From assembly GCA_020137815.1 (NCBI GenBank), contig CM035359.1, forward strand, positions 880,023 to 944,022: a stretch of 64,000 nt of DNA, given 5' to 3'. Positions 1 through 12,545 of the stretch are shown piece after piece. The translations under genes and the position numbers were made by a program. This stretch comes from Hormiphora californensis (taxonomy: Eukaryota; Ctenophora; Tentaculata; Cydippida; Pleurobrachiidae). Position 1 is the stretch's first letter. Every line of letters begins with the position of its first letter. The notes beneath the pieces are model-generated. The model was not told the DNA's origin. It searched no databases and worked only from the letters and a program-made list of their open reading frames with translations.

Positions 1-1967
<1,967 letters not shown>

Positions 1968-2881
1968 GAGAGAGAAGGAGAGTTTGTTACTTTAACTAAA
2001 GGGAGAGTTTGTTACTTTAACTAGAGTGAGAGGACAGAAGAAGAGAGAGGGTGATGTGAACACTTGGAACAATCTTGAAAGCATTTGAGATTTGAAGATT
2101 GTAATGATAAAGCGAGGAAGAGAAGAGAAGTTGTGAAAGAACTTTTTGGGTATTTAAACAGTAACTAGTACTAAGTGACGTGGCTGTGTTTAGGTCTTAG
2201 GACTCTTGACTAAAAAACCCTAACAGCATTTATTTTTTTGATAATCGTTTTTGTGCGTTTGTTTGTTTTTGTTTGTCTATTGTGTGTTTGTGTGTGTGTG
2301 TGTTTGTGTGTGTTTGTGTGTGTGTGTGTCTGTTCATGTAACTGTTTGTGTGTGTGTGTCCTTGTGAGTTTTTCTGTTTTCTGTTTTCGTTGTGTAAAAA
2401 CAAAACCTGAAAAAAAGAGAAAGAGTCCATTCGTTTATAATTTTCCACAATTGTAATTTCTTTATTCGCCCCCTTTACTTGAAATATATCAATCGTTTGG
2501 CGAGACTAAGTTGTTGAGCTGAGGTAACAAGATAACTGTTCGATTGTGTAAACGATATATATTACCGCTCCCAAATATGTTTAGTTTTATACAATCCCAT
2601 TATTATTAATCCCTGTTTGTCACACTTTCTTGAAACGATCTTGTACTTCAATTTACCCTTAATCCCACGAATAAATCGTTTCTATTTCTTTAGACCCTGA
2701 TCCCTTGCAGTCAACCCTCTATTTACCGGGATCTGTGGGGGTAGGAGTTATTTGTACGGCAAATCTATGTTTGAACGGTGTATATAACTCCATGTTATAT
2801 ATGGATATAATAATATAAGATAATATATATATTATCTTATTAAGCCAAAAACTAATGAAATTAGTTGGCGGGAAAGGTGGC
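1968..2881. other. 3' flank: probable 3'UTR, GT-rich tract, AT-rich spacer
   Basis: Follows the stop codon of the first gene. A 22-bp phrase (GGGAGAGTTTGTTACTTTAACTA-like) is repeated near 1979-2022. A GT/TGTTTG-rich tract spans about 2250-2360. A T/A-rich stretch with alternating TATA lies near 2790-2850. No further coding exon was recognised. Confidence 0.6.
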
Positions 2882-5800
2882 CCACTTACACTTTGGGGGG
2901 GGGGTTTTTCCGGGTTTTGGGGGGGGGGGGGAATTTTTTGGGGGGGAAAAAATTTTTTTAAAAAAAAAAATTTTTTTTTTTGGGGGGGTTTAAAAAAAAA
3001 AAAAAATTTTTTTTTTTAAAAAAATTTAAAAAAAAAAAAATTTTTGGGGGGGAAAAGGGGGGGTTTTTTTTTTTAAAAAAAAGGGTTAAAAAAAAAAAAA
3101 GGGGGTTTCGGGGGTTTTTTTGGGGATTTTTTCCCCTTTTTTTTTTTTGGGGGTTTTTTTTTTTTTTTTGGGGTTTTTTTTTTTTTTTTTTTGTTTTTTT
3201 TTTTTGGGGGGGTTTTTTTTTGGGGGGGGGGTTTTTTTTTTTTTAAAAAACCCAAAAAAAAAAAAACCCCTTGGTTTTTTTTTCCCCGGGGTTTTTTTTG
3301 GCCCCCAAAATTTTTTTTAAACGGGGGGGTTTTGGGGGGAAAAAAAACCCCCCAAAAAAAAAAAAAAAAATTTTTTTTAAAAAAAAATTTTTTTTAAAAA
3401 AAAATTTTTAAAATTTTTTTTTTTTTCCCCCCAATTTTTTTTTCCCCCCCCTTTTTTCCCCCCCCCGGGGGGGTATTTTGGGGGGGGGGGGGTTTTTGTT
3501 TGAATTTTAAAACCCCTTTTTTTAAAAAAAAAAAATTTTTTTAAAAAAAAAAAAATTTTAAAAAAAAACCCAAATTAAAAATTTTCTTTTAAACCCCCCT
3601 TTTTTTTAAAAAAACCCCCAAACCCCCCCCTTTTTTTGGGGGCCCCCCCTTTCTTTTTTCCCCCCCCCCTTTTTTTTTTCCCCCCGGCCCTTTCCCCTTT
3701 TTCCCCCCTTTTTCCCCCCCCTTTTTTTTTTCCCCCCCCTTTTTCCCAATTTTTTTTTTTCCCCCTTTTTTCCCCTTTTTTGTTTTTAAAAAATTTTTGG
3801 GGGCCCCTTTAAATTTTTTTTTTTTTTTTAAAATTTTTTTTGGGGGGGGAAAATTTTTTTTTTTTTTAAAAAAAATTTTTTTTTCAAAAGGAAACCTTTT
3901 TTTTTTTTTGGGGTTTTGGAAAAAAATTTTTTTAAAAAAAAAAAATTTTTTTTTAAACCCCGGGGGTTTTTAAAAATTTTCCCCCCCAAAAAAAAAAGGG
4001 GTTTTTTTTTAAAAAAATTTTTTTTTTTTTTTTTTTTGGGAAAAAAAATTTTTCCCCTTTTTTTTGGGGGAAAAAAAAAAGGGGATTTTTTATTTTTTTT
4101 GGGTTTTGAAAAAATTTTCCCCCCCGGGGGGTCCCCCCCCGGGGGGTTTGGGCAAAAATTTTTTTTCCTTTCCCCCTTTTTTTAAAAGGGGGGCCCCCCC
4201 AAAAATTTTAAAATTTTTGGGCCCCCTTTTTTTAAACTGCCGGTTCCCCAAATAAAAAAAAAAAAAAGGGGGGGGGGGTTTTTTTTTGGGTTTTTTTAAA
4301 AAAAACCCCAAAAACCCCTTTTTGTGGGGGGGGTTTTTAAAAAGGGGGGGGGTTTTTTTCCCCTTTTTTTTTTGGGCCAAAAAAGGGAAACCCCGGGGCC
4401 CTTTTTTCAATTTTTTTTTAAAATTTTCACCTTTTTTTTTTTTTTTTTTTGGGGTAGGGGGAAAAGGGGGGGTTTTTTTTCCCTTTTTTTTTTTTTTTTC
4501 CCCCTTTTGGGGTTTTTAAAAAATTTTAAACCTTTTAAATTTAAATTGGCCTTTTTTTTTTTTTTAAAAAAACCCTTTAAAAAATTTAAGGGGTTTTTTT
4601 TTTTTTTTAAAAAAAAAAAAAATTTTTTTGGGGGCCCCTTTTTTTTTCCCGGAAAAATAAAATTTTTTTTTTGGGGGGGGAAAAAAATTTTTTTTAAAAA
4701 AAAAAAAGGGGTTTTTGGAAAAAAAAAACCTTTTTAATTTTTTTGGGGGTTTTAAAAATTTTTTTAAAAATTTTTTTTTTCCCCAAAAAAATTTTTTTTT
4801 TTCCCCCCCTTTTTTTTTTAAAATTTTTCCCCCCAAAAACCCCCAAAAAACCCCCCTTTTTGGGTTTTAAAAAGGGGGGGGGGTTTTAACCCTTGGGGGC
4901 CCCCAATTTTTTTTTTTTTCCCCTTTGGGGGTTTTTTTTTTTTTAAAAAAATTTTTAAAAAAAAAAAATTTTTTAAAAAAAAATTTTGGTTTTTTTGGGC
5001 TTTGGGGGGGGGAAAAAAACCCCCCCCAAAATTTTTTTTTAAAAAAAAAAAAAAAGGGGGGTTTTTTTGGGGGGGGGGTTTTTTTTTTTTTCCCCCTTTT
5101 AAAAATTTTTTTGGGGGGGGGAAAAATTTAAAAATTTTTTTGGGAATTTTTTTTTTAAAATGTTTTTGGGGGGGGGGGGTTTTTTTTTTTTGGGGGGGGT
5201 TTTTTGGTTTTAAAAAATTTTTTCCCAAAAAAGGGGAAACCTTTTTGGTTTTTCCCCCCTTTTTTGGGGGGGGGGGGGGGTTTTTTTGGGGGGGGGGGGG
5301 GGGGGGAAAAAAAAAAGGGGGGGGGGAAAAAAAAAAGGGGGGGGAAAAAAAAAAAACCCCCCGGGGGGGGGGAAAACTTTTTTTTTTTAAAAAATTTTTT
5401 TTTTTTTTTTTAAAAAAGGTTTTGGCCCCCCCCGGGATTTTTAATAAGAACCAATTTGGGGGGGGGGTTTTTTAAAATTTGGGGGGGGAAAATTTTATGG
5501 GGTTTAAAAAGGGGGGGTTTTCCCCAAATTTTCCCAAACCCTGACCCAAAAACCCCCAAAAAAAAAAATTTTCCCTTCCAAAAAAAATTTTTTTAAAAAA
5601 ATTTTTTTTTTTTTTTTGGGGAAAAAAAAAAAACCTTTTTGGTTTTTCCCTTGGGCCCAAATTTTTTTTCCCAAAAAAAAAAAAATTTTTTTTTTTTAAA
5701 AAAAAATTTTTCCCCCCCCCAATAAAAATTTTTTTTTCCCCCCCCTTTTTAAAAATTTTTTTTAAAAAAAAAAAATTTTTTTTTTTTGGGTTTTTTAAAA

Positions 5801-6110
5801 ATTTTTTAAAAAAACAGGGTTTTTGATTTAAATTTTAAAATTTTTTTTAAATTTTTTGGGGGGGGGAAAAACCAATTTTTTTTAAAAAAACCGAAAACCT
5901 TTTTTTTTTAAAAAATTTTTTTCCCCAAAAAAAAAAATTTTTTTTTGGGGGGAAAAAAAAAAAATTCCCCTGCCCTTTTTTTCGGGAAAAAAAAAACCCC
6001 TTTTTTTTTCAAATTTGGGGGGGAAACCCCAAATTTCCCCCGGGGGCCCCCAAAAAATTTTTATTCCCCCCCCCCCGGGGGTTTTTCCCCAAAAAAATTT
6101 AAAAAAAAGG
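2882..6110. other. Homopolymer-run block: sequence artefact
   Basis: For 3.2 kb the sequence consists almost entirely of runs of 3-20 identical bases (G, T, A and C blocks), with hardly any dinucleotide alternation. Normal sequence resumes abruptly at about 6111. No known repeat class looks like this; it is best explained by failed base calling or consensus. Phe/Lys/Gly/Pro-only open frames in it are meaningless. One short word near 5443 (AATAAGAACCAATTTGGG) resembles GATAAGAACCAACTGGG in normal DNA near 6200, so the block may be a corrupted version of real local sequence. The missing 5' exons of the NSRP1 gene could lie here. Confidence 0.9.
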
Positions 6111-6765
6111 GATTGTCTTAGAAGTAAATGTTCTGAATTCTGATTTGGTGGTTTGATTCAAGCATTAAGTACTGTTGACTAGGCAACCTCGTGATTAGTT
6201 GATAAGAACCAACTGGGTGACGAGGGGTATGTTAAAACCTAGCTTGAAGGGGATAATTTGATGTGTTGATAAGACATGGGAATTCTCCCGAATTCTCTCA
6301 AAGCATGACCATTACAATGGTAATACGCAGACAAGGTAAGGTAACCATGAAGCGGCTGCTGGAAGTGGAATTTGATTGTACACTAAATGTTTAGCAGGCG
6401 AGTCAGTGAGTCTGTATAGTATGGAAAGTGAAACCTACCAATTCAAATGTTGTAACCCATGAATGTCTGTAAGAGAGTTAAGTGACAAAAATATCTGTCA
6501 AGATGTTTTAATACCCTTCAAAATATTTATCCGCCCTACCAACCCACGTACATGATAAGTTTGACTAGGGGAAGTCCCCCCCCCCTTTAAAGATATATAT
6601 ATTCCAACGGGTAACAAGTCCCGGATTCGCTATAAAACTGTTGTCATGTGTATTCGTTAATATATGTTACCAAATAATAACACGTGGTCTATGATACAAC
6701 CATCTGAATAAGATTGGTTCAGGTGATGGAGGTTATGTAATTAATCAATTTATTATACCCCCCAG

Positions 6766-7734
6766 AAAGAGGCCGATTAGTTCCGTGTTTAATGTGGAAA
6801 GTGATGAAGAAGATAGTGATATGGAGCAGCAGCAGCAGAAAGCCAAAACAAAGAAGGATGGGTTTAAGAATATGAAACGTCAGGCTAAACTTGACATTCA
6901 GCGTGCCCTTGAGGTCAGATATATAATACTGATAACCCTTTGAGTCCCTTAGCATATATGCTGATCCATATTCCGGTCGGACCCCGATTTACCGGAAACC
7001 CGGTTTCCCGGAAGGATACTTTTCCACCGAGCATCCCGGTAAATCGTGGTCCAACTGAACATACACTTAGAATGCATGTATATGCACTTAGAATTTACGG
7101 TTTGGATTTCTCATTCAAAACTTAAAATTGAGTGTGTATTCTTACCCCACTGGCCACTGCTCGTAACATGTAATATGTAACATGTAACATGTATTACCCT
7201 CTTTGACAGGACGATCCAACAGTCTACCAATATGATGAGATATACGATGATATGAAGGAGGAAAAGGCACAAAAGATAACCCTTGCCAAACAGGATAAAA
7301 CGTCAAAGTATGCCAAGAATTTGCTGAGAAATGCAGCAGTGAGAAAACTACAAAATGACAGGTAACAACTTCACCACTTAGTCCACGTCAGGGACCGACC
7401 GAATCAGGAAATACTGGTCCCTGATTGGCTGATAACCAGTCACGTGACCTAAATAACGAGTTCTGATTGGTTGTTTACTTGTTTCGGTAATAAAAAAGTC
7501 AAGTTAACCAAAAGAATGTTTCGAGCATATTCAATTCGGTGACTCTGATAACTTATCTAGATTATATCCGAGTTCATATATATAATTTCTCCCCAGGCAC
7601 TTTGAAAGGAAATGTCAGAAAGAGCTTGAGGACGAGGGGGACGAGTTCGCTGACAAGGAATCCTTTATTACGGGGTCCTACAAGAAGAAACTAGAGGTAT
7701 GGAAGATGGAGAGATGTCTCTGTCTCTGTCTCTG

Positions 7735-7765
<31 letters not shown>

Positions 7766-7838
7766 TCTCTCTCTCTCTCTCCGCTCTCGTCTCAGTCGCT
7801 ATCTCTCTACCTCGCTCTCTCTCTCTCTTCTCTCTCGA

Positions 7839-7869
<31 letters not shown>

Positions 7870-8289
7870 GTCTCTGTCTCTGTCTCTGTCTCTGTCTCTG
7901 TCTCTGTCTCTGTCTCTGTCTCTGTCTCTGTCTCTGTCTCGCTCTCTGTCTCTGTCTCTGTCTCTGTCTCTGTCTCTGTCTCTGTCTCTGTCTCTGTCTC
8001 TGTCTCTGTCTCTGTCTCTGTCTCTGTCTCTGTCTCTGTCTCTGTCTCTGTCTCTGTCTCTGTCTCTGTCTCTGTCTCTGTCTCTGTCTCTGTCTCTGTC
8101 TCTGTCTCTGTCTCTGTCTATGTCTCTGTCTCTCTGTCTCTGTCTCTGTCTCTGTCTCTCTCTGTCTCTCTGTCTGTCTCTCTCTCTCTCTCCTCTCCTC
8201 TCTCTCTCTCATCTCTCTCTCGTCTCTCTCTCTCTCTCGCGCTCCTCTCATCTCATCTCTCTCTCTCTCTCTCGTCATCTCTCTCTCTC

Positions 8290-8347
<58 letters not shown>

Positions 8348-9302
8348 GCTCTCTAGCTCTCTTCTTAAAAGTCACCAATATATCTGTTTCTTAGGAGCTT
8401 GAAATACTTGAAAAGGAGCACAAAAAGATGGAGGAGGAAGATAGACGGAATGATGTGACAAAGAAACACGATCTTACTGATTTCTATAGGTATTCTAAAA
8501 AGCTAGAATGTTCTATCACAATTGTTTCTCTCCCTATTTTTAGCTGGTTGAGGGGAGTCAAATCTATTTCCTCCCACTGGGTTAAATCTTGAACGTCTGT
8601 CCCAAAAAATAATCAATTTTATTCGCCACGATCTTCTTCAGGAATATACTCCAGCAACGAACAACGGAAATAACAGAATCATCATCCACCGCTGCTGCAG
8701 TTCAAGAAACACCCCTTCCAACAACAGAAACCGCTGCTACATCATCAAGTGCAACAGAAACCATTAAGAAACCAAGTACAAACAGATCGTACAGGAGGAA
8801 GCAGGCCACTGGAGAAACAGGGAGAACCACAGCTCGGCATGATTCAACGAGTGATAGCGGTCAGAGTGAGCCAGAACCTGAGATCAAACAGGAAGTGGTC
8901 GATGAAGAAGAAGAGAAACCGGCAACTGATCAGAGTGCTGTTGCTAAGGACGCAGGATTGGTTGCTAAGGACTCAGGATTAGTTGCTACGGATTCCGTTC
9001 CCAAGGTGAAAGAAGAGCCTCTTGATCATGATGATAGAGACGATTCAGATGATAGCTCAGACAGTGAAGAAGATGACGTGAAACCCAAACAAGATAACGA
9101 CATCAAGGCTGAGGAATCAGAACAGATACCAGAAACACCCCAAGCCCTACTGACAGAAGAGGAGCAGAGGGAGTACAGGATTAAACTAATTAAGGAAGCG
9201 TGTAAGAAACGGAATACTGAGGAGACGATACAAGATGCGGTGGCAAGGTATTGGAAGAGAAGAAGTGATGGACTATGTACACCAGTTATTGCTGCCAAGT
9301 GA
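6766..9302 (+). CDS. NSRP1: Nuclear speckle splicing regulatory protein 1 (CCDC55/DUF2040 family), lacking its first exon(s)
   Basis: NSRP1 is an RNA-binding, serine/arginine-protein-associated factor of nuclear speckles that affects alternative splice-site choice. Five exons fit consensus sites with continuous phase: about 6766-6913, 7210-7361, 7597-7696, 8395-8489 and 8642-9302 (stop 9300-9302). The order of family hallmarks matches: Lys-rich start then an acidic SDEEDSD run, KRQAKLDIQRALE, a tyrosine-rich YQYDEIYDDMKEE, KYAKNLLRNAAVRK, a coiled Glu/Lys stretch with DEFADKESFITGSYKKKLE, and KKHDLTDFYRNIL. The long last exon is Thr/Ser/Glu-rich and disordered, with an acidic DDRDDSDDSSDSEEDD segment and a conserved-looking basic end (EYRIKLIKEACKKRNTEE). 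The N-terminal exon with the initiator Met was not found; the homopolymer artefact lies directly upstream. The acceptor at 6765 was preferred to one at 6722 because of its pyrimidine tract. The third intron carries a 600-bp microsatellite. Confidence 0.88.
6972..7052. mobile_element. Degenerate Tigger/pogo-like MITE in NSRP1 intron
   Basis: The left end reads GGTCGGACCCCGATTTACCGG and the right end CCGGTAAATCGTGGTCCAACTG, an inverted pair matching the CAGTCGGACCCCGATTTA termini seen at 10682, 35737, 36339 and 41680. It is about 80 bp long and sits in the 6914-7209 intron. Confidence 0.6.
7389..7488 (+). mobile_element. hAT-like 109-bp MITE, copy 1 (3' end truncated)
   Basis: Starts CAGGGACCGACCGAATCAGG and keeps the core with TGATTGGCTGATAACCAGTCACGTGACC and TTCTGATTGG. 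The right terminal repeat is cut short after TTTCGG. Same family as the 17371 and 24155 copies, which have perfect 8-bp target duplications. Lies in the 7362-7596 NSRP1 intron. Confidence 0.85.
7710..8346. repeat. (TCTGTC)n / (TC)n microsatellite
   Basis: A 637-bp pyrimidine-only tract, mostly uninterrupted TCTGTC hexamers with pure TC at both ends, inside the 7697-8394 NSRP1 intron. It begins 13 bp after the 5' splice site and ends about 48 bp before the 3' splice site. Long Ser/Leu/Val and Arg/Gln open frames across it are artefacts. Confidence 0.97.
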
Positions 9303-10032
9303 TTTATACAATTCGATACAACATGACGTGATATATCTATCTCAAATCATAACAAGAATTATTGCATTATGTATTCATAATGCTGTGTTTCCCTGCCCTA
9401 CCGTTTCACATGTCAGTGACATTGTCACTGCCAACAGGATCAAGGCTTGGTCATAATGTAATGTGAGATGCATACGATCTAGCTGTCAGTATACTTCTCA
9501 CATAGCTTAGAGTTAGCTAACTCCCAATCACATGACACTTGCTAACCAGCTTTTGACATTCCAACTTAACTACTTATCTAACATCTCATACTCTACTCGC
9601 AAGATGAAAATGTGTATGTAACACGCGAAATGCACGGCAGAGCATTTCATGTTTTGTTGAGTGGTGCGCGCACACACGTCCATCAAACTGTGTCAATGAG
9701 GTGTTTGATGAAGGAGTAGCTCGTCACTGTGTGCGCGGCTCTAGTTGCTACACCGTTGCCCTCGCAACGAAAGTGTGACCAAAAAATGTCCCTCTACCGA
9801 TTAGTTAGTATACGAAAATGTCGTTTTCGAATTCTAACCCTGCTATGCCTTTTTACAAAGTAAAAAGGCATCCGGGTGAATGCCTTCGGCATTCACCCGG
9901 GCAGGGAAAAAATTTAAGTTTTAATGAATGATAATCCTGGACTTTCTTTTCATGTCTCAGCTTATCTAATTCTGAAAATATACTACAATTGCTAACAATC
10001 CCTCCCCAACCGTCTTTTAGCAGAAACCTACT
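9303..10032. other. NSRP1-RABGGTA intergenic region
   Basis: 730 bp containing the NSRP1 3'UTR and the RABGGTA promoter/5'UTR. No ORF is supported. Two perfect hairpins sit side by side at 9845-9871 and 9872-9900. A CTTTTAG acceptor at about 10014-10020 suggests that the RABGGTA start codon exon follows a 5'UTR intron. Confidence 0.6.
9845..9900. repeat. Two adjoining perfect hairpins
   Basis: 9845-9871 is a 12-bp stem with a 3-nt loop (ATGCCTTTTTAC / GTAAAAAGGCAT). 9872-9900 is a 13-bp stem with a TTC loop (CCGGGTGAATGCC / GGCATTCACCCGG). The two abut exactly. Similar GC hairpins occur in the tandem units at 36.9-37.5 kb. Confidence 0.85.
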
Positions 10033-11459
10033 ATGCACGGGCGTCTAAAAGTAAAAACCACGGCTGAAAAAGAGGCAGAACGAGCGAAGGAACGAGAGAA
10101 AAAGAAGGCAGTATATCTGGGAGCGATGGCTAAAATTCGACACCTTTACAACTCCGGAGATCGTTCAGAGAAGCTGTTGGTTCTTCTTGGCCAGGTTCTG
10201 GAGCGGGTACCTGAGTTTACAACTCTGTGGAACTGGAGACGGACTGTGTTGGGAGAACTACTGAAGAAGAGAGAGGAGGTCGGGATTGTAGATAAGGAGA
10301 AGGATAAACAACTTCCCTCTTCGGAGATGAAGAAAGAGGATGTGAAGGAGGACGATTGTGAGGATCAGAAGGAATGATAATAACGAAGATGATAACGCGA
10401 TAGCTGGAAAAATGGAGAAAGAACGGGTTGAGTACCTAATCGAAGGAGAGAAGAAAGAGAAAGAACGTGTTGAGCAAGCTAATCGAAGGGGAGAAGAAGT
10501 TTGTCGTGAGGTGTCTTGAGGTCAATCCCAAGGCCTATGCTCTCTGGCTACACAGGCGATGGCTTGTCTGCCTCCATCCCACAGGTGAGAGGATTGTTAG
10601 CCCTTTAATTGGGCCCTAAAGAGCTACACCCTTCATGTCAACTGTTCTATCGTTTCGGAATACAGTAATGCGATCTGATATCAGTCGAACCCCGATTAAA
10701 CGGAATAATTGGTAACGAAATTACCCTCGTAGAGGGGGGATATTGCTAATTCCCTATTATATATCGGGGGAAATCTATCCATCCGGGGATTCCGCTAAAT
10801 CGTGGTCTGGTAGTTCAGTGTATTTTGATGGTTTACTAAATTCTATTTCCAGATGAGGTGATAAAAAGGGAAATTGATTTGTGTAATCTCTACCTGAAAT
10901 TTGATGAACGCAATTTTCACTGCTGGGACTATCGCAGGTAAAAAAACAACTGTTATCCATCTAGTTTGTACTTCTATGAGCCAGGCTAATATAGACTATA
11001 GACTTGTTAGATCTGCCCTTACCACCCTCACTCTCATTATAGCTGAAGACGTGATACACAGTGATCTCGAAAGCTTGTGTCAATATTTTATGTTTTAGCT
11101 ATTATCTTTCATACAGACCTCAGACTTTAAATGACACCGTTCTGTCGTGCGGCAGAGTTTGGTACGCTACAAGCTAGAGCCACACACACACACACCCTAT
11201 ATATATCGGGGGAAGATTATCCTGCCGTTAAATCGGGGTTCGACTGCAGTAGTAACTAACTCAATTATTCCCCTGAATAGGTTTGTTGTTAACCTCGGTG
11301 GTATCAGTATGGTTGAGGAATTGACGACAACAACAGCGCTGATTGAACGGAACTTCTCCAATTATTCCGCGTGGCATTATAGGAGCACCCTACTGGACAC
11401 GGGCAGTGCTGATACTGTGAACAAGGAGCTGGAATGGACGCAAAACGCTTACTTCACAG
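10033..11459 (+). CDS. RABGGTA: Rab geranylgeranyltransferase alpha subunit, 5' half only, with two frame breaks
   Basis: This is the alpha subunit of Rab GGTase (GGTase-II), the cytosolic enzyme that, with the beta subunit and REP, attaches geranylgeranyl groups to Rab C-terminal cysteines. The start MHGRLKVKT is diagnostic, followed by a charged helix and [11 protein letters not shown], the first prenyltransferase-alpha (PPTA) repeat. Further repeats are [13 protein letters not shown] (about 10524-10562), [12 protein letters not shown] in exon 10853-10937, and [12 protein letters not shown] in exon 11281-11459. Donors are at 10585, 10938 and 11460. The first exon changes frame twice: frame 1 stops at about 10375 but frame 2 is open from 10373, and the PPTA repeat after about 10490 is in frame 0. 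Two 1-nt indels, perhaps assembly errors near a 45-bp duplication at 10413-10500, would explain this. After 11459 none of the later alpha repeats, nor the Ig-like or LRR domains of longer family members, are found, so the locus is truncated or continues elsewhere. Confidence 0.85.
10682..10815. mobile_element. Tigger/pogo-like MITE in RABGGTA intron
   Basis: The left end CAGTCGAACCCCGATTAAACGG and the right region GCTAAATCGTGGTCTGG form imperfect terminal inverted repeats with a TATATCGGGGG motif inside. It lies in the 10585-10852 intron. Confidence 0.6.
11195..11246. mobile_element. Solo terminal repeat of Tigger/pogo-like MITE
   Basis: TATATATCGGGGGAAGATTA, then GTTAAATCGGGGTTCGACTG, matching the right end of the 41680-44579 element. 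It ends 34 bp before the exon starting at 11281; no left partner was found. Confidence 0.55.
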
Positions 11460-11797
11460 GTAAAATTAAAACTTTAATTAATTAATTAATAACATTAATT
11501 AATAACAGAAATCAGGAAGCGTAATTAATTTATATACAGCATCAAAGAAAATGAGTTGGGTTACATTTCTTTTATTTCTTGATAAAACTCCCTTTCGCGC
11601 ATTATATACATATGGTCACCTTTGCTTGTCAGCACGGTGACTATCAGACATGAAACGTATCTATGAAAAGTTAGTCAAACCTTGATTCATTTTATTCAAG
11701 AGTATTTTGCTTGGTAAACCAAGATTCCGATAAAGCAAGTTTCCAGTTAATAGTCTATACCTCAGCTCCGATCGATTTTTGCCCAACAGGGACATAA

Positions 11798-12302
11798 CAC
11801 TATGTGGTCATGTCCGATAGGCTCGCGAGATCTAGTGATTTTGATAGAAAACGCGCAGTAGAGACTCAATTTTGACCTAGATCCAACCTCGTTGCGCGTT
11901 TTTACGTGTAAAACCAGCGCTGACAAGTGCTTTTTTAGCATAAATGTCGCATTTAATACATGACCGCATCGGACCGGTTGCGATGGATAGGTTGCATAGT
12001 AATCTCTAGCCCCCTAGCTTTCTTTTGATACCAAAACTTAGGTTGCGCTTTGAACAGAAGCCAGTTTTTGGGCTATAGGACGAACTTTGATGCCGTGCTG
12101 TCCTAAACCTGCCGCACTTTCAGCCAAGTTATGGGTAGCAAAATGATCTTTAGTCGATTACCTACAACTGCTACACAATTTCCAGGGTGTTTGACAGCAC
12201 ACGCAAGCGTGCACGCTCCCTGAAAGCGCCTAACAAGATCGCGCAAAACCCCTCAAAACGGAGGATTCCTGTCGGACAAATGCGCGTTTTGACCACATAG
12301 TG
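11798..12302. mobile_element. Transib-like non-autonomous transposon
   Basis: 505 bp bounded by a perfect 13-bp inverted repeat, CACTATGTGGTCA, and flanked directly by a 5-bp duplication CATAA (11793-11797 and 12303-12307). Subterminal TGTCCGA(T/C)AGG blocks are also inverted. Transib elements make 5-bp target duplications and have termini starting CACWRTG, which resembles the RAG heptamer. CACTATG plus a 5-bp duplication fits that family better than CACTA/EnSpm (2-4 bp). No transposase ORF is present, so the class call rests on termini alone. Confidence 0.6.
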
Positions 12303-12394
12303 CATAATTGATAATTGTATGTTTTGATGTTCTCAGCCATACATAGTTTGCGATCTGCATCTGTTTGTTCTGGCCTTTACAATCGGCTGGTGAA

Positions 12395-12545
12395 GGTCTG
12401 ACTCACACAATCACCATGGTGACGGTCTGACTCACAATCACCATGGTAACGGTCCGACTCACAATCACCATGGTGACGGTCTGACTCACAATCACCATGG
12501 TGACAGTCTGACTCACAATCACCATGGTGACAGTCTGACTCACAA
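12395..12545. repeat. 27-bp minisatellite
   Basis: Five to six copies of CACAATCACCATGGTGACGGTCTGACT with small variations (GTGAC/GTAAC). It lies just past the stop codon of the 7TM receptor ORF and creates repetitive minus-strand open frames that should be ignored. Confidence 0.9.

Noticed and set aside
2980-5660. Long open frames made of Phe, Lys, Gly and Pro
   Set aside because: They lie in the homopolymer artefact and only translate runs of one base.
7699-8394. Open frames of Ser-Leu, Ser-Val and Arg-Gln repeats (also 1128-1470, 29087-29305, 30908-31387, 32438-32864, 34964-35196, 58039-58324)
   Set aside because: They are translations of (TC)n, (TCTGTC)n and (GA)n microsatellites.
11798-12302. 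CACTA/EnSpm assignment from the first five bases
   Set aside because: The 5-bp duplication and CACTATG terminus fit Transib better; EnSpm makes 2-4-bp duplications.
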